Shown in pieces: positions 58,820 to 64,000 of a DNA stretch of 64,000 nt. Within the stretch, counting starts at the first letter, position 1. Each line of letters begins with the position of its first letter. The position numbers and the translations under genes are program-made. The notes beneath the pieces are model-generated. The model made no database searches and was not told where the DNA came from. It worked only from the letters and a program-made list of their open reading frames with translations. Source of the stretch: Stygiobacter sp. (GTDB lineage: Bacteria; Pseudomonadota; Alphaproteobacteria; Rhodospirillales; Magnetospirillaceae). The stretch lies in contig VBWB01000002.1 of the NCBI GenBank assembly GCA_006218045.1, positions 94,254-158,253 on the forward strand. Direction: 5' to 3'.

Positions 58820-59266
58820 CTATGCGGCGACCGCCATGTTGGTCATGAAAATTGCGTGCCCCGAGACCGGCTTCAGCCGCGTATAGAGCCGCCACAGGAA
58901 CAGCCCCTCTTCCGGGGTGTTTTGCCGCAGGGTTTGAAGAAGGTTGCGAATGGCGATGTCCGGTCGCGAAGGCGCACCATCGCCGAACCATTCCCCGGAT
59001 GTTTCTCCGTGAATATCCCGCAACGCCCCAAGCCGAACCAGCAACTTCAGCGCGTCAGGTGCCGGCTTGCCAGCATCGGTCACGATCAGACGGTGAAGCC
59101 GATGACATCCATGGTGAAGGTCGGACCACAGGCCAGGGTCATCCTCGTCGATGTTCTCGACCGTCAGATAATCATCGATGGCCTCGTCAATGTGGCGACC
59201 ATTGGCAACCGCATCCCTGAGCGTGTGCAGCAGCGCCGTCCCGAATTCGTATTGACCGATGGGCAT
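58820..59266 (-). CDS. Protein of unknown function
   Basis: 148 residues from ATG 59266. Acidic middle part (TVENIDEDDPGLWSDLHHG) and helical C-terminus (IAIRNLLQTLRQNTPEEGLFLWRLYTRL). No domain recognised. It lies between the XRE gene (other strand) and the recombinase block (same strand, 164 bases upstream), so it may be cargo of that block. Confidence 0.5.
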   Translation of the reverse strand: MPIGQYEFGTALLHTLRDAVANGRHIDEAIDDYLTVENIDEDDPGLWSDLHHGCHRLHRLIVTDAGKPAPDALKLLVRLGALRDIHGETSGEWFGDGAPSRPDIAIRNLLQTLRQNTPEEGLFLWRLYTRLKPVSGHAIFMTNMAVAA

Positions 59267-59429
59267 GTTCCTACCGTTCCTGCGTTCAGAACCGGGGGCC
59301 AGTTCAGCGGTAGTTCCGCGAACCGGCCTCCCGATCCGCCGCCCATCCCCAACGGCCTTATCCGTGCGGCGGCAGGGTCTCAAATATGCATTCTCGATGT
59401 CAAGATACTAAAGTAGGTGGCGACTACCC

Positions 59430-59834
59430 TTAGGGGTTGGCCTTGCCCATGAACCTTTCCCGCTGCCGGTGCCATTCCACCGGCATGTCGTCCATCAGAT
59501 CGGCCAGTTGCAGGGTGCGCGGCTGGCGGCCGTCGAGGATGGCCTCAACGATGTCGGGGGCCAGCAAGGTCAGGCGGTAGATTCGGGTCATGTAGGATGG
59601 GCTGATCTTCTCGGCTTCAGACAACTCGTTCAGGGATGCCACCTGCCCGGATTCCAGCATGCGCTTCCAGCGGTGGGCGCGGGCCAGCGCCTTCAGCAGC
59701 GTATCGTCGGGGGTGGGCTTGGCGCGCACCGGAATACCCTCGCCTTCGGGCACGATCACCAGTTTGCGACCGCCGTGGCGGCGGAGCGTCAGCGGCACGC
59801 GGACGGTGAAGGTATCGATGCGGATTCCGGTCAT
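59430..59834 (-). CDS. ParB/KorB-like helix-turn-helix protein of the recombinase block
   Basis: 134 residues from ATG 59834, overlapping the recombinase stop by four bases. The segment LLKALARAHRWKRMLESGQVASL then SEAEKISPSYMTRIYRLTLLAP resembles the helix-turn-helix core of ParB/KorB proteins; the N-terminus is a beta-rich stretch with RKLVIVPEGEG. It is probably a DNA-binding accessory or regulator. Function not established. Confidence 0.65.
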   Translation of the reverse strand: MTGIRIDTFTVRVPLTLRRHGGRKLVIVPEGEGIPVRAKPTPDDTLLKALARAHRWKRMLESGQVASLNELSEAEKISPSYMTRIYRLTLLAPDIVEAILDGRQPRTLQLADLMDDMPVEWHRQRERFMGKANP

Positions 59835-61171
59835 GCCGCGCTCCTGTCGCCGGTCTGGGCGGTGATGTCGGCGATGACGCTGGCCAGCCCCTCGGCCCGC
59901 AACCGGACCTCGGCGCCGTCGGGGGCGATGGCCACTTTCTCGACCACAAGCTGGAGGATGCGGGCCTGCTCGGCCGGGAACAACTCGTCCCACACCGCCT
60001 CGAAGCGGTCGAGCGCCGCGTGCAGATCGGCCGGCGCCATGGACGGGGCCATCCGTTCGGCCCGCGCCCGGATTTCGGGGGCGCGCAGCAGAGCACGGAC
60101 CTGCCCGATCACTGCCGCTTCGATCTCACCGGCGGCGATGCTGCGCACCGGGCAGGACTCGTGGCCGGAATGGATCGCCTTCATACAGGTATAGTACCGG
60201 TACAGCCGACCCTTCTTGCGGGTCGAGCTCGGCGTCATGGCCCGACCGCAATGGGCGCAGTGGATCAGCCCCTTCAGCGGCGCCGGGGTCGAGGACCGCA
60301 CCGCATTGGCCCGCTTCCTGGGGGCATTGTCGGTTTTCACCGCCATCACCTTGTCCCAGGTGGCGCGGTCGATGATGGCGGGATGCTCACCGGCATGGGC
60401 TTCGCCCTTGTGGACGGCCTCGCCGAGGTAGACCCGGTTGTCGAGCAGCTTGTAGAGGAAGTTCTTGGTGATAGGTACGCCCTCGCGGGCCTTGCCGTCC
60501 TGGGTGGTCCAGGACTTGGTATGGTGACCGGCGGCGTTGAGTTCTTTGACCAGCAGGGTGGCGGAGCCGAGTTTGAGGAAGCGGTCGAAGATGTGGCGGA
60601 CCAGATCTGCCTCGGGCTGGTTGACCACCAGCTTGCGGGCGACCACGTCGTAGCCGAGCGGCGGCACGCCGCCCATCCACATGCCTTTGCGGCGCGACGC
60701 GGCGAATTTATCGCGGATACGCTCGCCGATCACTTCCCGCTCGAACTGGGCGAAGCTGAGCAGGATGTTGAGCGTCAGGCGGCCCATGGAGGTGGTGGTG
60801 TTGAACGACTGGGTCACCGAGACGAAGGTGACGGCGTTGCGGTCGAACACCTCGACCAGCTTGGAGAAATCCATCAGCGAGCGGCTGAGGCGGTCGATTT
60901 TGTAGACCACCACCACGTCGACCATCCCGGACTCGATGTCGGCCAGCAGACGCTTCAAGGCGGGACGCTCGAGAGTGCCGCCGGAGAAGCCGCCATCGTC
61001 GTAGTGATCGGGCACCGGCACCCAGCCCTCGGCCCGCTGGCTGGCGATATAGGCTTCACAGGATTCCCGCTGGGCGTCGAGGCTGTTGAATTCCATCTCC
61101 AGGCCCTCTTCCGAGGACTTGCGGGTATAGATGGCGCAACGGACCTTGCGGATCGGCTTGGACGGGTTCAT
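59831..61171 (-). CDS. Large serine recombinase
   Basis: 446 residues from ATG 61171. Resolvase domain first: RCAIYTRKSSEEGLEMEFNS with the nucleophile Ser, DDGGFSGGTLERPALKRL, and VVVYKIDRLSRSLMD with the catalytic Arg. Recombinase domain from about 180 (KGMWMGGVPPLGYDVVARKL). A zinc ribbon follows near 320 (LIHCAHCGRAMTPS, then YYTCMKAIHSGHESCPV). Large serine recombinases integrate or excise DNA between short att sites. It overlaps DUF2924 upstream and the helix-turn-helix gene downstream, four bases each. Confidence 0.93.
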   Translation of the reverse strand: MNPSKPIRKVRCAIYTRKSSEEGLEMEFNSLDAQRESCEAYIASQRAEGWVPVPDHYDDGGFSGGTLERPALKRLLADIESGMVDVVVVYKIDRLSRSLMDFSKLVEVFDRNAVTFVSVTQSFNTTTSMGRLTLNILLSFAQFEREVIGERIRDKFAASRRKGMWMGGVPPLGYDVVARKLVVNQPEADLVRHIFDRFLKLGSATLLVKELNAAGHHTKSWTTQDGKAREGVPITKNFLYKLLDNRVYLGEAVHKGEAHAGEHPAIIDRATWDKVMAVKTDNAPRKRANAVRSSTPAPLKGLIHCAHCGRAMTPSSTRKKGRLYRYYTCMKAIHSGHESCPVRSIAAGEIEAAVIGQVRALLRAPEIRARAERMAPSMAPADLHAALDRFEAVWDELFPAEQARILQLVVEKVAIAPDGAEVRLRAEGLASVIADITAQTGDRSAA

Positions 61172-61617
61172 CGGCTGCCCTCCAACTTGCCGTGCTTGCG
61201 CAGGCCGAAAAACAGCGGCCCGTTCCACCGGGTGCCGGTGATGGCGCGGGCCACCGCCGACAGGCTCTGGTAGCGGCGGCCCTGCCATTCGAAGCCATCG
61301 GCCAGGGCGGTCACCTCCTGCAGCACGCCTTGCCATTCCCGGATCAGCTTGGTGCCGACGATGGGGGCGGTCATGTCCTTGGGTTTCGGCTTCTTCTTGC
61401 CGTCCAACTCGTCGACCAGATCGTCGAGGCGGCGTTCGGCCTGCACCGACAACCCGCCGAAGGCCAGTTCCTGAATCCGGTAGGCCAACCTTTTCACCAG
61501 GAAGGTGCGGTTGTAGGGCGGCGGCTCGGTGCCGGTCAGCTCTCGCCACATCGCCTTCAATTTGGGCGTCGGCAGGGTGGGCAATTCGGCCACCTGGGTG
61601 AGGATCGCGGTTGTCAT
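61168..61617 (-). CDS. DUF2924 protein
   Basis: 149 residues. Family landmarks: LKAMWRELTGTEPPPYNRTFL near the start, LVKRLAYRIQELAFGGLS, GTKLIREWQG, and FEWQGRRYQSLSAVARAITGTRWNGPLFF at the end, which looks like a DNA-binding winged element. DUF2924 genes are seen next to serine recombinases in phage-derived regions of alphaproteobacteria, so a recombination directionality or accessory role is plausible. Function unknown. Confidence 0.8.
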   Translation of the reverse strand: MTTAILTQVAELPTLPTPKLKAMWRELTGTEPPPYNRTFLVKRLAYRIQELAFGGLSVQAERRLDDLVDELDGKKKPKPKDMTAPIVGTKLIREWQGVLQEVTALADGFEWQGRRYQSLSAVARAITGTRWNGPLFFGLRKHGKLEGSR

Positions 61618-61817
61618 GGGCGGGAGTTCCTCCGTTTGTTCTCCACGCCATACACGCTCCGGCTGGCGGTGAAGTCGACGGAACAGTCTCCGCGCTCAGC
61701 AGATAAACGAGTGGACTTCCGCGCCATCAGGCGCATGGCGCCGGCCGCCAGAATCTCGGCGATTTCGTCGAGGCGCTCGGCGGCGCTCATGTGGTCGGGA
61801 TGGAGGGCAAGTGACAT
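61614..61817 (-). CDS. Small first protein of the recombinase block
   Basis: 67 residues from ATG 61817: helical ERLDEIAEILAAGAMRLMARKS, then a basic tail (GVENKRRNSRP). It overlaps DUF2924 by four bases, forming the lead gene of the block. A longer frame to 61871 is possible. No family recognised. Confidence 0.6.
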   Translation of the reverse strand: MSLALHPDHMSAAERLDEIAEILAAGAMRLMARKSTRLSAERGDCSVDFTASRSVYGVENKRRNSRP

Positions 61818-61892
61818 GGGCGATCCACAAAGAGAACATTTCACGATTGTTCTCTTATGGCGCAGTCGCACGTATTAGGTCTAATCCGAATT

Positions 61893-62558
61893 TCATGACA
61901 GATTCCGCGCAAACCAGACGATGCGACCGATGATGCGGATCTCCTCGGCGCTGCGGTCGTAGGGGGAATAGCGGCTGTTGTCGGAGATGATGCGGACAGA
62001 GGGGATTTCGCCTCCGGCAAGGCGCTCCAGCCGTTTGGCAACCAGCCCGAACCCGTCGTGCAGAACGAAGATGCCGGTGGGGTTGGGGACGACCTGGTTG
62101 GTGTCGAGCATCACCACGTCGCCGCCAAGCAGAGTCGGCTCCATGCTGTCACCGCGCACCCGGATCAGCCTCAATCCCGTCGGCCTGAGGCGTAGGAAAT
62201 CACGCAGCCAGGACTTCGGAAAGTGCCAGGGAGCGCCCTCCTCCTCGCTTTCAGCCACAGCGCCGCCGCCCATATCGGCCTCGACATTGACGAAAGGAAC
62301 GGCGACGTAATCGCGCCTGGACGGGGTGGTGACGGCTGGAGCCTGCTTACCGTCCTCGCCATAGAGCAGGGCTTCGATCGGCATCTGCAGAACGGCGGCG
62401 ACGCGGGTGAGCTTCTCGCTGGACGGGTCGGCGGAGCGTCCGCGCAGGATGTCGTAGACGAACGAGCGGCCGACGCCGGCGGCCTCGGCCACATGCAGGG
62501 GGCGCAACTCCAGTTCCTTCATCCGCGCACGCATGCGGTCGGCCAGGGTCGCGGTCAT
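61893..62558 (-). CDS. Phage-type repressor with S24 LexA-like peptidase domain
   Basis: 221 residues. N-terminal helix-turn-helix at about 5-60 (HVAEAAGVGRSFVYDILRGRS). C-terminal S24 domain with the nucleophile Ser in VRGDSMEPTLLGGD near 135 and general-base Lys in GLVAKRLERL near 175; the cleavage site would lie in between, around EADMGGGAVAE. Such repressors cleave themselves upon RecA activation during DNA damage. It faces away from 62656, with two palindromes in the gap. Confidence 0.9.
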   Translation of the reverse strand: MTATLADRMRARMKELELRPLHVAEAAGVGRSFVYDILRGRSADPSSEKLTRVAAVLQMPIEALLYGEDGKQAPAVTTPSRRDYVAVPFVNVEADMGGGAVAESEEEGAPWHFPKSWLRDFLRLRPTGLRLIRVRGDSMEPTLLGGDVVMLDTNQVVPNPTGIFVLHDGFGLVAKRLERLAGGEIPSVRIISDNSRYSPYDRSAEEIRIIGRIVWFARNLS

Positions 62559-62591
62559 GGAGTCTCCTCGGGTTTGTGCTGGGCCATGAAA

Positions 62592-62621
62592 TAGGATTCG
62601 TCCTAACTATGTCAAGCTTGA
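62592..62621. promoter_or_regulatory. Two palindromes in the repressor intergenic gap
   Basis: TAGGA-TTCG-TCCTA (62592-62605) and TCAAGCTTGA (62612-62621) lie in the 97-base gap between the S24 repressor and the divergent genes. TAGGA..TCCTA is a good candidate repressor operator; the second may be another or a -35 region feature. Confidence 0.5.
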
Positions 62622-62655
62622 TAGATTTCCCTCAATCGAAACAGAGGGGGATCGA

Positions 62656-62919
62656 ATGGACACCTGCAAAGCCGATATCGCCGACCACGTCAGCACCTTC
62701 ATCGCCGATGTCCAGCGAGAGGTCGATGACTGGCTGGCCGCGACCGGGACCGCGCCGACCATGTTCTGCAAGGCCGCGGTCAACGATCCCAACCTGCTGC
62801 GCCATATCGAGCAGGGCCGCCGCCGCCTGACCTTCGCCATGGCGGTTCGCCTGCGCGATTACCTTACCGAACAAAAGCACAACACCGAGAGTGCCGGTTG
62901 CGGGAGGATTGTCCAATGA
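62656..62919 (+). CDS. Small phage-like protein (Cro position)
   Basis: 87 residues: acidic N-terminus with HVSTFIADVQREVDDWLAA, then FCKAAVNDPNLLRHIEQGRRRLTFAMAVRLRDYL (one continuous region) that resembles a helix-turn-helix. It occupies the place of cro, divergent from the repressor. Family not recognised. GAGGGGGATCGA precedes the ATG. It overlaps the next gene by four bases. Confidence 0.6.
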   Translation: MDTCKADIADHVSTFIADVQREVDDWLAATGTAPTMFCKAAVNDPNLLRHIEQGRRRLTFAMAVRLRDYLTEQKHNTESAGCGRIVQ

Positions 62920-63395
62920 CCATCCCCAACCGCCCCAGCCTTGGCGATCTGATCGGCATGCCGGTCGGTGATGTCGCCGCCCTGCCGTCCGAGATGCTGG
63001 CCATGCTCCAGGAGGAGGTCGATGAGTCCCTGCGTCGGGCCAAGGCCGTCAAGGACCGGCTCGATGGAGCGCTGGACAGGAAGTACGGCACCATCGCCGC
63101 CGAGTTGCGGAGCCGCGAGGGCAAGGATACCGGCACGGTGCGTTTCAACGATGGCGCCGTCACCGTGGCGGTTGATCTGCCCAAGAAGGTGGACTGGGAT
63201 CAGGGCCATTTGGCGGCCACCGTCGAACACATCCGCGCCGCCGGTGACGATCCGGCCGAATATGTCGATCTCGCCTTCAAGGTGCCGGAGCGCAAATACG
63301 CCGCCTGGCCAGCCCACATCCGAACTGCCTTCCAGGCCGCCCGCACGGTGAAGACCGGCAAGCCCAGCTTCGTGCTGAAACCCATCGCCCCCTGA
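62916..63395 (+). CDS. Phage-like protein of unknown function
   Basis: 159 residues from ATG 62916. Helical start with MLAMLQEEVDESLRRAKAV, then beta part with GTVRFNDGAVTVAVDLPKKVDW and a C-terminal GKPSFVLKPIAP. It is coupled to the previous gene by ATGA. Its position before a P-loop ATPase gene suggests a role in a phage recombination or replication module, but no family was recognised. Confidence 0.6.
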   Translation: MTIPNRPSLGDLIGMPVGDVAALPSEMLAMLQEEVDESLRRAKAVKDRLDGALDRKYGTIAAELRSREGKDTGTVRFNDGAVTVAVDLPKKVDWDQGHLAATVEHIRAAGDDPAEYVDLAFKVPERKYAAWPAHIRTAFQAARTVKTGKPSFVLKPIAP

Positions 63396-63399
63396 GACA

Positions 63400-63467
63400 A
63401 CGACGGGGCAGCCCGTACCGCAAGGGCGGGCAGGTATCCCTTCGGCGCCCGGTCAAAGCCCCGTCGT
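63400..63467. repeat. Structured spacer before the ATPase gene
   Basis: Arms ACGACGGGGC (63400-63409) and GCCCCGTCGT (63458-63467) are exact. Inside, GCCCG (63411-63415) can pair with CGGGC near 63427-63431. The 99-base gap between the two genes is thus largely a multi-stem structure. Confidence 0.6.
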
Positions 63468-63494
63468 CCCCGCTCTGAATTGGAGAATCTTCCC

Positions 63495-64000
63495 ATGGCC
63501 GTTCGCATCATCACCGCCGACGAGCGCTTGTCGTCCGCCGGCAACAAGACCTCGGTGGCCATCTTCGGCCCGCCCGGTTGTGGCAAGACCTCGCTGTTGA
63601 GGACCCTGCCGGCCGCCCACACCGTCTGCCTGGACCTGGAGGCCGGCATGAAGTCGGTGCAGGATTGGTCCGGCGCCAGCATCCCGGTGCGCAGCTTCGG
63701 TGACTTCCGCGATCTGGTGGTGCTGATCGGCGGCCCCGACCCGGCGGTCGATCCCAACGCCTTCTACAGCGCCCAGCATCACCAGCATGTGCGCTCGGTC
63801 TACTCGGGGAGCGGCGTCGAGGAATTCCTCGCCTCCATGCCGGTGATCTTCGTCGATTCCATCACCGACCTCACCCGCCAGGCCATGGCCTTCGCCAAAC
63901 AGCAGCCGGAGGCCTTCTCCGACCGCACCGGCAAGCCCGACATCCGCGGCGCCTACGGCCTGCTGGGCCGTGAGGTGATCCAGGCGCTGAAGCATCTGCA
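63495..64000 (+). CDS. P-loop ATPase, phage-type (N-terminal part, runs off window)
   Basis: 168 residues are visible from ATG 63495 with GGAG upstream. Walker A is FGPPGCGKTSLLRTLP near residues 24-39, and Walker B-like MPVIFVDSITDLTRQA near 112-127. This is the architecture of nucleotide-binding proteins in phage recombination modules (often annotated AAA_24). The remainder is beyond base 64000. It probably belongs with the two upstream genes. Confidence 0.85.
   Translation, partial: MAVRIITADERLSSAGNKTSVAIFGPPGCGKTSLLRTLPAAHTVCLDLEAGMKSVQDWSGASIPVRSFGDFRDLVVLIGGPDPAVDPNAFYSAQHHQHVRSVYSGSGVEEFLASMPVIFVDSITDLTRQAMAFAKQQPEAFSDRTGKPDIRGAYGLLGREVIQALKHL

Overview
The window reads as a contiguous piece of an alphaproteobacterial chromosome. 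The core gene order (rpoZ, bifunctional relA/spoT, pdxJ, lepB, rnc, era, recO, parC), a short ProS without an editing insert, a HemB that lacks the zinc cysteines, and flagellar motor, TRAP transporter and many signalling genes suggest a Rhodospirillales, Magnetospirillum-like host. The genus is inference; no marker here fixes it.

Bases 1 to about 53,000 are ordinary chromosome. From the left: a minus-strand group (NYN protein, family 5 uracil-DNA glycosylase, bacteriohemerythrin cut by the edge); a long plus-strand run from rpoZ to parC (1638-10752); a TRAP transporter whose binding protein faces its two membrane subunits; aminoacyl transferase bpt, an RDD protein and motAB; flavin reductase, threonine deaminase and a penicillin-acylase-like hydrolase; methylmalonyl-CoA epimerase, 3-methyladenine glycosylase, proS and lolCD; a CHASE-PAS histidine kinase facing away from dnaE; a degenerate metalloprotease-like gene; a membrane GH17 enzyme; a pentapeptide-repeat protein; hemB and metY; a signalling pair (hybrid kinase plus REC-EAL phosphodiesterase) with a decayed receiver gene beside it; then a compact minus-strand series ydcF, mltB, rlpA, dac, tmk, holB, metG, tatD and an MBL hydrolase, in which neighbours from dac onward mostly overlap or abut. 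A carbonic anhydrase and tRNA-Ser(UGA) close this part.

From 53,166 to the right edge the content changes to accessory DNA that begins exactly at the 3' end of tRNA-Ser. It holds a 655-base non-coding stretch with repeated 10-mers and a large nested palindrome, a secreted nuclease, XRE regulators, a complete narrow-spectrum mercury resistance operon (merR / merT merP merA) with its 19-bp-spacer promoter, small unknown genes, a four-gene block with 4-base overlaps built around a large serine recombinase and a DUF2924 protein, and finally a phage-like control region (S24-type repressor, divergent small genes, P-loop ATPase running off the edge). The mer operon lies between a truncated and an intact copy of the same small gene, which records how it arrived. 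The most interesting targets are this island, its recombinase block and several long hairpins that no gene explains.
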